A stretch of 64,000 nucleotides of DNA from JAISGQ01 sp045604965 (GTDB lineage: Bacteria > Bacillota > Clostridia > Oscillospirales > Acutalibacteraceae), in NCBI GenBank assembly GCA_045604965.1, contig JAZUPB010000023.1, positions 124,001 through 188,000 of the forward strand. The letters run 5' to 3'. A program made the position numbers and the translations under genes. Each line of letters opens with the position of its first letter. The stretch's first letter is position 1. Shown here in pieces: positions 44,037-52,400 of the stretch. The notes beneath the pieces are model-generated. The model was given only the letters and a program-made list of their open reading frames with translations. It was not told where the DNA came from and did not search any database.

Positions 44037-44932
44037 AAAATATTTGCAGTATAGTAAAAGATCTGATCCCCCTTTATGCGGAGGACCTGACAAGTGAAGA
44101 GACCGCAGAATTTGTGCGTGAGCATATTGACGAATGTGAGAACTGCAGAAAAGAGCTTGATACGGTAAACAAGCCTGCAAAGATCGTCGAAAACACGAAT
44201 GTAAAGCCGATGAAAAAGATCAAAAGAACACTGGCGCTGAAGAGACTTCAGGCAGCAGTTCTCACGGCAATTTTTGTGCTCACAGCAGCGGTAGCAGTAT
44301 TTGCGTTTATCAGTGCCCCGGAATATCTGCCGTATTCCGAAGAGACTATATCCGTAACAGACAATGAAAACGGATCGGTAACAGTAATATTTCCCGAAAA
44401 TGCGGCAAACTACAGCTGCAGCCGGACAGAATATGAAGAATACGTAGAATACAGCCTTGAGTCCTGGACATCGATATTGGAAAGAAGATTTTCGTCCTGC
44501 GGAATTCGCTCAGTGACAGTAAGTCCTCAGCAGGAGAAACCAATGATTATCAGGTATGTTCAGAATAACGGGCAGGAAGATGTGCTGCTTTATTCCGATT
44601 CAGAACAGAGCTCAGGAGGAGTCATAACGCTGCCGAGACTGGTTTTGAATTACTATATTGTAATAGCAGTGCTTGTATTTATTATCCTGATGATAATGCG
44701 CCTGATAGTCAGAAAAAAAGGAACCGTCAGAAGCGTTATAGGAAAACTTATGCTTATTCCCATTTCATACGTGGCAGGACATTTCCTTGTAATGGGGCTT
44801 GGAGGCATAACATATTCGGCGCAAAGAGATTTTGCACTCATAATGATAATAGCAATACTCATATATTGCGGTCTGCTGTTAGGAAAAAGCATTCTCGACA
44901 AGAAAAAAGAAAACCGCATAACATCAGAATAA
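44033..44932 (+). CDS. Membrane anti-sigma factor with zinc-binding (zf-HC2) N-terminus
   Basis: 299 residues. The N-terminus has the anti-sigma zinc pattern (C near residue 4, then H-I-D-E-C-E-N-C at about 36-43, H-x3-C-x2-C), which should bind the ECF factor in the cytoplasm. Helices follow at about residues 77-99, then an external domain of about 100 residues, then three or more helices at about 205-285. ATGA overlap with the sigma gene. The external domain probably receives the signal, but its ligand is unknown. A terminator follows. Confidence 0.85.
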   Translation: MKNICSIVKDLIPLYAEDLTSEETAEFVREHIDECENCRKELDTVNKPAKIVENTNVKPMKKIKRTLALKRLQAAVLTAIFVLTAAVAVFAFISAPEYLPYSEETISVTDNENGSVTVIFPENAANYSCSRTEYEEYVEYSLESWTSILERRFSSCGIRSVTVSPQQEKPMIIRYVQNNGQEDVLLYSDSEQSSGGVITLPRLVLNYYIVIAVLVFIILMIMRLIVRKKGTVRSVIGKLMLIPISYVAGHFLVMGLGGITYSAQRDFALIMIIAILIYCGLLLGKSILDKKKENRITSE

Positions 44933-44933
44933 A

Positions 44934-44970
44934 AATAGGGAGGCGAAGTTTTGCTTTGCCTCCCTATTGA
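44934..44970 (+). terminator. Terminator after the anti-sigma gene
   Basis: A 15-bp stem with one G-T pair (44934-44948 with 44954-44968; core AATAGGGAGGC/GCCTCCCTATT). The next promoter's -35 begins inside its 3' arm. Confidence 0.8.
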
Positions 44971-44994
44971 CATTCAAAGCGATGCAATTATAAT
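44967..44994 (+). promoter_or_regulatory. Promoter of the fur-type regulator/metal importer operon
   Basis: TTGACA (44967-44972), a 16-base spacer and TATAAT (44989-44994). The Fur-type operator begins at the next base. Confidence 0.85.
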
Positions 44995-45016
44995 GATATT
45001 GATAATCATTATCAAT
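44995..45016. promoter_or_regulatory. Fur-box operator
   Basis: A perfect 9-1-9 palindrome, ATTGATAATCATTATCAAT (44998-45016), contains the Bacillus-type 7-1-7 Fur box TGATAAT-N-ATTATCA. The span 44995-45013 matches the 19-base E. coli consensus GATAATGATAATCATTATC with one mismatch. It covers the expected transcription start, so a bound metalloregulator would block initiation. The product of the first gene is the likely repressor. Confidence 0.85.
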
Positions 45017-45030
45017 AAGAAGGTGAAGCA

Positions 45031-45438
45031 ATGCCTGTGCAGAGGAATACCAGACAGCGGCAGGTTATTCTTGACTGCCTGAAGAATCTGGCGGACAGAC
45101 ATATAACAGCAGACGAACTGACGGAGCAGGTGCATAAAAAGGCTCCCAATATAGGTCGTGCAACGATTTACAGATATCTCAACCAGCTTCACGAGGAGGG
45201 TGCGGTGAAGAAATACGCACTGCCTGACGGAGCAGGCTTCTGCTGGCAGTATATAGGAGAGCATTCACAGTGTCATTCTCATTATCATCTGAAATGTAAC
45301 TTATGCGGAACGGTTACTCACCTTGAAAGTGAGATATTAGATAATCTGAGTGCGGCATTGAAGAAAACCGATGGATTTGAGATAGATGAAGGAGATACGG
45401 TTTTCTACGGAAAATGTGCTAATTGTCAAAACAAATAG
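45031..45438 (+). CDS. Fur-family metalloregulator (Fur/Zur type)
   Basis: 135 residues. The N-terminal winged helix has TRQRQVILDCLKN and RATIYRYLNQL. The dimer/metal domain has HSQCHSHYHLKCNLCG, with the family's His cluster and first Cys pair, and the second pair in C-A-N-C near the end for a structural zinc. Sequence alone does not separate Fur from Zur: the operator is Fur-like, the following transporter zinc-like. AGAAGGTGA precedes ATG 45031. Autoregulation through the palindrome is inferred. Confidence 0.9.
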   Translation: MPVQRNTRQRQVILDCLKNLADRHITADELTEQVHKKAPNIGRATIYRYLNQLHEEGAVKKYALPDGAGFCWQYIGEHSQCHSHYHLKCNLCGTVTHLESEILDNLSAALKKTDGFEIDEGDTVFYGKCANCQNK

Positions 45439-45447
45439 GAGAATGAT

Positions 45448-46368
45448 ATGAGAAAAATACTATGTGTAATAATTGCTGCTTTTGTATTGTGCAGTTGTTT
45501 TTCTTTTTCGGGCTGCACTGCAGAAGGCGAAGGAAGAGTAATTGCAACACTTTTTCCGCAGTACAGCTTTGCAAAAGAAATTGCAGGAGAAAACTTCGAA
45601 ATTGAACTTCTTCTGCCTCCGGGAACAGAAAGTCACACATATGACCCCTCAACATCGGACAGTTATACAATAGCAAAAGCTTCGCTGTTTCTTTATACAG
45701 GGGACGAAATGGAGCCCTGGGCAGACAGGCTGCTGGATTCTTTGGGCAGCGATGCACCAAAAACAGTCAACTGCTCTGAGGGAGTAGAGCTTCATACAAA
45801 CGAGCATCACGGTCACGATCACGAGGAACATTCTCACGGAGCAGACCCACACATATGGCTTGATATGAGATATGCCTGCAAAATGGCAGACAATATCTGT
45901 GAGGGTTTTTGCGATATCGATCCTGAAAATGCAGAGACCTACAAGGCAAATACAGCCGAACTTAAAACAAGACTTATGGAGATTGACAGTGATTATGAGT
46001 CAATGATCGAAAATGCCGAAACAAAAACTGTTGTGTTCGGCGGAAGATTTTCACATATCTATTTTATCGAGCGGTACGGATTGTCATATGTCAGCGCTTA
46101 TAAAAGCTGTGATACTGCAGCAGATCCAAGCCTTTCCGATATTTCTGAGGTAATAAATTATGTAAAGAATAACAATGTAAAGGTTATTTATCACGAAGAG
46201 CTTACCGATCCGAAGGTAGCACGTTCCATTGCTGAGGAAACAGGTATAGAAATGCGTGAATTTTCAACGGCTCACAATGTCACTGCGCAGCAGCTGGCAG
46301 AGGGAGTGTCTTTTACAGACATAATGAAACAGAATCTTGAAAATCTCAGAGAGGGGCTTTGCGGTTGA
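45448..46368 (+). CDS. znuA: Metal ABC transporter substrate-binding lipoprotein (ZnuA type)
   Basis: 306 residues. The signal peptide ends in lipobox F-S-G-C (Cys about residue 23). The fold is cluster A-I: LFPQYSFAKEIAGE, then P-P-G-T-E-S-H-T-Y-D with a metal His. A His-rich acidic loop, HHGHDHEEHSHGADPHIWLD (about residues 118-137), is typical of zinc binders. A further H-E-E-L-T-D segment is late. The His-rich loop favours zinc over manganese. It starts 9 bases after the regulator. Confidence 0.9.
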   Translation: MRKILCVIIAAFVLCSCFSFSGCTAEGEGRVIATLFPQYSFAKEIAGENFEIELLLPPGTESHTYDPSTSDSYTIAKASLFLYTGDEMEPWADRLLDSLGSDAPKTVNCSEGVELHTNEHHGHDHEEHSHGADPHIWLDMRYACKMADNICEGFCDIDPENAETYKANTAELKTRLMEIDSDYESMIENAETKTVVFGGRFSHIYFIERYGLSYVSAYKSCDTAADPSLSDISEVINYVKNNNVKVIYHEELTDPKVARSIAEETGIEMREFSTAHNVTAQQLAEGVSFTDIMKQNLENLREGLCG

Positions 46369-47108
46369 AGCTTTTGACTATAGAAAACCTGAAGCTTGAA
46401 TATGGCGGACTGACTGCCATAGAAAATGTGAACTTGGAAATTTCAGACAATGAGTATATATGTGTTGTAGGAAGCAACGGGTCGGGAAAATCAACTCTTA
46501 TGAAGGGCATACTGGGTCTTCATAAGCCTTCTGAAGGATCGATAATCCGACACATAGAAGATAGAGAAATAGCCTATCTTCCGCAGACAAGCCTTGCTGA
46601 AAGGGATTTCCCCGCAACTGTGCAGGAGGTTGTCAGCACAGGGAGACAGTGGAAGGGCCACGCTTTTTCAAGATACAGCAAGGAAGATAAAGAAGCTATC
46701 GAGGAAGCTATGGAGCTGTTGGGAATAACAGATCTTCGCAGCAGACGTATCGGCAGACTGTCGGGAGGACAGCAGCAGAGAGCATATCTTGCCAGAGCGC
46801 TTTGCAGAAAGCCACGTCTTCTGCTCCTTGACGAACCTTGTGCAGGGCTTGATCCTCAGATAACAGCTCATTTTTACGACTTGCTCGGCGAGCTTTGCGA
46901 AAAACAGAACATAACCATAATGATGAACAGCCACGACCTTGATGAGGTTTCGAGATGTGCAAACCGAGTTATTGTTATGAACAGAACGGTTGAATTTGAC
47001 GGAAGCAAGTGTAAGTGGCTGAATAAATATGATCCTGGCTGTACGATTCATTCGTCAAATTGCGATGAGAACGGCATTTGCGGATGTGTAAGGGAGGGCA
47101 AAAGATGA
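46365..47108 (+). CDS. znuC: Metal ABC transporter ATP-binding protein (ZnuC type)
   Basis: 247 residues with Walker A GSNGSGKST (about residue 36), the Q loop Y-L-P-Q, signature LSGGQQQR (about 134), Walker B LLLLDEP and an N-S-H-D switch. A Cys-containing tail (SSNCDENGICGCVREG) is unusual and may bind metal. The start is TTG 46365, 8 bases after GAGAGGGG and overlapping the znuA stop. It overlaps the permease ATG. Confidence 0.92.
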   Translation: MKLLTIENLKLEYGGLTAIENVNLEISDNEYICVVGSNGSGKSTLMKGILGLHKPSEGSIIRHIEDREIAYLPQTSLAERDFPATVQEVVSTGRQWKGHAFSRYSKEDKEAIEEAMELLGITDLRSRRIGRLSGGQQQRAYLARALCRKPRLLLLDEPCAGLDPQITAHFYDLLGELCEKQNITIMMNSHDLDEVSRCANRVIVMNRTVEFDGSKCKWLNKYDPGCTIHSSNCDENGICGCVREGKR

Positions 47109-47926
47109 ACCTGAATGTTTTGCTTGGAATCTTCTCCCTTGCCTCTGTGCAGAGAGCTCTTGTGTGCGGAGTATTGCTGAGCCTTTGCGCCGCATTGCTG
47201 GGAGTTATCCTTGTCCAGAAGAAATACGCTCTTATCGGACACGGTTTGTCTGACGTAAGCTTTGCATCCGTTGCGCTGTCTCTTGCACTGGGACTTCCGC
47301 CCCTTGGATTGTCGGTGCCTATAGTAATCACTGCAGCTTTTGTAATAATGTATATAAGTCAGAGAAAAGGTGCACAGGGAGACACAGTAATAGGTATGCT
47401 GGCGACAGGATCTCTCGCTGTAGGAATAATAATCACCGCAATGTCCACAGGATTCAATACAGATGTGTACAGCTATATGTTCGGAAGCATAGTTGCGGTG
47501 AATACCGCAGACCTTATTCTCAGTGCAGTTCTGACAAGTGTCATAGTGGCTGTTTTTATTCTGTTGTATAACCGTCTTTTTGCTATAACATACGACGAGA
47601 ATTATACTGCAGCCTGCGGAGTAAAAACCGGTAATTATCAGCTTTTGCTGTCGCTTCTGACCGCATTGACAGTGGTGCTGTGTATGAAGCTGATGGGAAC
47701 GCTTCTAATCTCTGCGCTGATAATCTTCCCCACTGTTTCAGCACGTAAAATTGCTGTAAGCTTCAAATCGCTGACTGTAACTACAGTTGTAATTTCCGTT
47801 GTATGCTTTATTGCAGGAATGGTGTGTTCGGCTGCTCTTGACCTTCCGTCGGGAGCAAGCGTTGTAGCGGTAAATCTTATTGTGTGGATAATCTGCAGTA
47901 TTGTCGGAAAAATCCAAAGCAAATAA
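47105..47926 (+). CDS. znuB: Metal ABC transporter permease (ZnuB type)
   Basis: 273 residues with about eight membrane helices, of the ABC-3 family: SVQRALVCGVLLSLCAALLG, then G-H-G-L-S-D-V, typical of zinc/manganese permeases, and a late KLMGTLLISALIIFPTVSAR. The ATG overlaps the znuC stop (ATGA); AGGGAGG stands ahead. Ends the operon; a terminator follows. Confidence 0.92.
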   Translation: MNLNVLLGIFSLASVQRALVCGVLLSLCAALLGVILVQKKYALIGHGLSDVSFASVALSLALGLPPLGLSVPIVITAAFVIMYISQRKGAQGDTVIGMLATGSLAVGIIITAMSTGFNTDVYSYMFGSIVAVNTADLILSAVLTSVIVAVFILLYNRLFAITYDENYTAACGVKTGNYQLLLSLLTALTVVLCMKLMGTLLISALIIFPTVSARKIAVSFKSLTVTTVVISVVCFIAGMVCSAALDLPSGASVVAVNLIVWIICSIVGKIQSK

Positions 47927-47930
47927 TTAA

Positions 47931-47964
47931 TAAAAGACCGTCGATTTTATCGGCGGTCTTTTCA
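47931..47964 (+). terminator. Terminator of the metal importer operon
   Basis: AAAAGACCG (47932-47940) pairs with CGGTCTTTT (47954-47962); inner TCGAT/ATCGG bases extend the stem. Confidence 0.85.
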
Positions 47965-47976
47965 CAGATTATTCTG

Positions 47977-48005
47977 TTGACAGAATCAAAGCAATGTGTG
48001 AAAAT
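47977..48005 (+). promoter_or_regulatory. Possible promoter of the first MATE gene
   Basis: TTGACA (47977-47982), a 17-base spacer and GAAAAT (48000-48005, four of six consensus bases). Confidence 0.4.
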
Positions 48006-48032
48006 TGATGACGGCAAGGAGGAGATATCCTT

Positions 48033-49421
48033 ATGAAGCGTGACAGACAGCAGCTTCTGCTTTATGAAAATAATCTGTATAAATCATTTATAATTCTTGC
48101 ATTGCCGCTGTTCGGCGTCAATCTGCTGACATCGCTGAATGAGCTTATTGACACATATTTTGTCGGCAATATGCCCGATTCCGTTGCGGCACAGGCGGGA
48201 ATGTCAATATCCTGGCCCCTTATTGCAATACTTACATCGTTCAATATGGGACTTGCAGTTGCTGGCGTTGCTGTTATCAGCCAGTTTCTGGGAGCAGGGA
48301 AAAAAGAAGAAGCTAAAAAGTATTCAGGTATGCTGGTTATACTCTCGGTGATTCTGGGAGTTGTAATAAATATTGCTCTTTATTTTCTGGCGCCTTCTGT
48401 TCTGCGCCTTATGGGAGCAGAAGGGGGAGTATATACAAGCTCTCTTACATATGTCAGGGTCAGATCATTTGAAATGATTTTTACATTTGTATTTGCGGCA
48501 TTTCAGTCCATACGCCAGTCGAGAGGCGATACGCTCACCCCTGTTATATATTCGTCTGTCGGCATAGTGGTCAATATATGCCTTAATGCGCTGTTTATCG
48601 AAAAAATGGGGATGGGAGTATACGGTGCAGCCCTTGCGACGGTTATAAGTCAGGTTGTTAGAGTGCCGTTCTGTCTCTATCATATCTTCATAGAAAATGG
48701 TGAAGGAAAGCTTTCGGCAAAGGATCTTCGCCCGGATTTCAAATGTATAGAAAAGCTTGTAAGAATAGCAGTGCCGTCAGCATCGGCACAGGCATTCAGC
48801 TCTTTTGGTTTTCTTTTTTTACAGGTTTTCATTCTTTCGTACGGAGAAGCTGTTGCGGCAGCCTTCAGCCTCGGAAATAAAGTCAGCAATCTGCTGCTTA
48901 TGCCTGTAATGGCATTAGGCAGCGTACTGGCGACTTTCGTAGGACAGAATATCGGAAAGGGAAATAAGGAGAGAGCGCTTAAATCATATAAGGTATGCAG
49001 AAACCTTGGAATTGCTGTTTCGGTTATAGGTGCGGCGATCCTTCTGCCTCTGAGAGAATGGTCTATCGGACTTCTTTCAAATGATGCGGAAACAGTTATG
49101 ATCGGAGCGGAGTATGCAGTATATGTGTATTTGATGCAGCCGCTTATGGCGATGTTTCAGAGCTACCTGAGTTTGTTCAATGGAGCAGGAAAAACACAGT
49201 ATTCGTTTATAATGACTACAGTAAGATTGTGGGGGCTTCGTCTTCCGATGATATGGGTCTTTCAGAACTATACCGATTTCGGCAGAAGCGGTATCTGGTG
49301 GGCGATGCTGATAAGCAATTTTCTGATTGTACTGCTGGGAGCACTGCTGTTTCGGCGTGTGGATTTCAGCGCGTCGATATCCAAGGGAAAACAGAATAAT
49401 AAAAAAGAGCTCGCTTCATAA
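48033..49421 (+). CDS. MATE-family efflux transporter
   Basis: 462 residues with twelve predicted helices in two halves, as in MATE (multidrug and toxin extrusion) proteins. The first half has PLFGVNLLTSLNELIDTYFV, and a P-V-M-A-L-G-S-V-L-A-T-F-V-G-Q-N-I-G-K-G segment opens the second half. Usually a Na+ or H+ antiporter for cationic or organic compounds; the substrate is not predictable. AAGGAGGAG precedes ATG 48033. Not in an operon. A second MATE gene at 57721 is a distinct paralogue. Confidence 0.92.
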   Translation: MKRDRQQLLLYENNLYKSFIILALPLFGVNLLTSLNELIDTYFVGNMPDSVAAQAGMSISWPLIAILTSFNMGLAVAGVAVISQFLGAGKKEEAKKYSGMLVILSVILGVVINIALYFLAPSVLRLMGAEGGVYTSSLTYVRVRSFEMIFTFVFAAFQSIRQSRGDTLTPVIYSSVGIVVNICLNALFIEKMGMGVYGAALATVISQVVRVPFCLYHIFIENGEGKLSAKDLRPDFKCIEKLVRIAVPSASAQAFSSFGFLFLQVFILSYGEAVAAAFSLGNKVSNLLLMPVMALGSVLATFVGQNIGKGNKERALKSYKVCRNLGIAVSVIGAAILLPLREWSIGLLSNDAETVMIGAEYAVYVYLMQPLMAMFQSYLSLFNGAGKTQYSFIMTTVRLWGLRLPMIWVFQNYTDFGRSGIWWAMLISNFLIVLLGALLFRRVDFSASISKGKQNNKKELAS

Positions 49422-49437
49422 GAAGCGAGCTCTTTAA
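49404..49437. terminator. Bidirectional terminator between the MATE gene and the large secreted protein
   Basis: A 13-bp perfect stem, AAAGAGCTCGCTT (49404-49416) with AAGCGAGCTCTTT (49423-49435). It holds the MATE stop codon and serves the converging gene (TTTTTT on the minus strand). Confidence 0.9.
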
Positions 49438-49441
49438 TGTG

Positions 49442-52400
49442 TTAAGCAACAATGCTCTTTATGGAAGAATAACTGCTGTAATAGGTCTTTTTTGAACCGT
49501 AATGTATGCCGCGAATCTTGAAATAATAAGTTTTTCCGTCGGTGGGAGTGGGAGCAACAAAGATATTTAAGTCGGATTCTTCATCATAATACCAGTCGCA
49601 CTGGCTTGTTACATTTGTGTATGTTCCGCTTTTTGATGTTGCTCTGTAAACAGCGTAATCATGTGCGGCAGTAGCATCAAGGAATGCAATTGCACTTGTT
49701 CCGTCGTTAAAGCTTTCCATATATTTAATGGAAGGAGTCTGAACAACGGTTTTTGCAGCTTTGTAAGCACAATATGAGCTGTAATAAGAGCTTGTTCCTG
49801 CAGAGCGGAATGCGCGAACCTTATAATAATAGGTCTTTGATGCAGATACGTTTGTAAAGTAGATAAATCTGGTGCTGCCGAATTTATAAGGGGTATTGAG
49901 CTCGATTTTATCTCCATTTTTGTATTCGACAAAGGAACTGTCGGCGTAGCTGCACTGTTTTGTGTATCCGGATGTCTTTTTGGTAGAGCGGTATACCTGA
50001 TATCCGGTTGCTTCGCTGTCAGCAGTCCAGAAAACGCCCACATATTCGGGAGAGTAATCAAACTTCATATTAGTGGGAGCCTTGAGCTGAGTTTTTGCCG
50101 ATTTGTAAGTTGAAGCTGAACTGTATACAGCGCCGGAGGTGTTATTATGAAGAGCCTTAACCTTGTAATAATAGTATTTATTAGTAGAAAGTCCGGAATC
50201 GGTGTAAGAAAGAGTACTGCCGTTGACTCTTGCGATTTCTTTGTAGGTACCATTTTTGCTAGTGGACCTGTATATTACATATCCCTCAGATCCTGATATC
50301 GCAGACCAGGATACCTTTATGCTGTTGTAACCTGCATTGGAAGCCTTTATAGAGGGTGTGCCAAGGGTAGTTTTTGCCGATGCATATGAAGAGTTAAGAC
50401 TGTATCCGGTAAATCCGCTGAGAGTACGGACTGAGCGAACTTTATAGTAGAAAGTTTTTCCGGTGTCGAGTCCTGTATCTGTATATGCAACAGTTCCGTT
50501 GCCGGAGACAGAGCCAACAACTGTGTAAGTGCCATTTTTAGATGTGGAGCGAAGGATATCGTAACCGGTAGCGCCGGATGCCTTCTTCCAGGTGATTTTT
50601 ATGCTTTCGTAACTTGCACGTGAAGCCTTGACGCTTGTAGGTGCAGAAATTGTGGGAGAACTACTCTTTACAGAGGAGATTTTTCCTTCCTTGCCGTTTC
50701 TTACAGCAGCGATTTTGTAAGAATAGGGGAGACCCTTTACAACGGAAGTATCTGACCACGCTACAGTAGAACCTGAGGTGATGTTCTTAATAAGAGTAAA
50801 GTTTTCTCCGTCAAGAGAACGGTATATGTTATATCCTGCAGCACCGCTGACCTTTTTCCAGGAAAGCTTGAGATAATAGCTGTAACTTGAAACTGTCAGA
50901 GACGGTGCGGAAAGGGTCGGAACAGCAGAGACAGTATCTGATGCCTTTCCTGTCATACTGGAGGTGTAAGGAATCACGTAGTAATAATAGGTAGTTCCGC
51001 CGGAAAGACCTGCATTAGTCCAGGATAAGGTAGAGCCGGATGTGATGGTTTTTACAAGGGAGAAAGACTTTCCATCGGTGGAACGATATACCTTATATCC
51101 TGCGGCACCGGTTACCTTATGCCAGGAAACCTTTATGCTCGAATATGAAGCGGAAGATGCAAACGCGGTGGGTTTGCCGAGGTTTGTTGTAGCAGTGACT
51201 GCAGCTGAGAAATCACTGTATGCAGTGCCATAGTCAGTTCCGCGATATGCGCGCACTTTATAGTAACGGTTGGCAGCAGTTGCAACATCCTTCCATTTTA
51301 CGGTTGTGCCTGAAGTGATAGTTGCAATTTGTGTATATGTACCGTCATAAGTATTGCTTCTCCATATTTCATAGCCCTGTGCGCCGGTAACCTTTGCCCA
51401 GGAAAGTGTGGGTATGGAGGAAGAAACAGAAACCGAGACAGAGGACGGTTTCGGGGGAACTACCTGAACGCTTACAATGCTGTCAATACCCTTTACTTTT
51501 GTCTTGCCTGACTTCCTGTACGGAACAACCTTGTAGAGATATGTGCGTCCGGGAGTAAGTGATGAATTCTTCCAGGAGACTGTGGAATTTTTAGTAATAG
51601 TTTTGACCAGAGACCAGGTAGAGCCGTCGTTGGTTGAACGGTATACATAATATCCGTTGGCAGTGGAAAGTTTTGTCCAAGAAACGGTCACGCTGTTATA
51701 TGTGGTGTTTTTGGCAGTAAGACCGGAGAGAACGGGAAGAGGCTTAGCACTGACAATTTTACTCCAACTGCCGTAGGAACGGGTACCGTTAGAGTTAATT
51801 TTATACCCTCTTACTCGATAATTGTATGTTCGATTAAATGTAAGATTTATATTTCTGTTTGAAAGTGTGCTGGAGGAGCTCACATCAGCAAGTTTGTACC
51901 ATTTGCTGTCTGCGGAGCTGGAACGTTCAAGCTCATAGCCTGCACAGTTTTCAGCGGCAGTCCAGTTTACCTTAAGTGTTGCAATGCCAAGGACCTCGAC
52001 GCTTACGTCCGGTACGCCGGGAGCGTGTGCCGGGTTCGTATTTACTGTAACAGTACATTTTGCACTGTAATTACCGCAGACGGCGGTAACTGTATATGTT
52101 CCGGTTTTGGCGGCAGAAAATACAGCCTGATTTCCGCTTGATGAAACAAGTTTAAGAGCAGAAGTGTTTGAACTGCTCCAGGAAATGGAATCAGAAGTAT
52201 TCGAGGGGGTTACATTTGCAGTAAGAGTTATCTTTTCCCCGTTAAGAAGAGTAGCGGAGGAAGAAGACAGTGAAATGCCTGTGCAGGGATTTACAACATT
52301 AACGGTGATTGAGGCACTGCAGTTACGGGAGGCCGCGGTAATAACGGCGCTTCCGCAGGCTTTTGCTGTGATTTTGCCGTTGCTTACGCTGACAACAGAA

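Noticed and set aside
49600..51900. Regularly spaced similar DNA segments that might look like a CRISPR or tandem-repeat array
   Set aside because: They are the coding repeats of the Fn3 domains, with diverged units of about 280 bases in one continuous frame.
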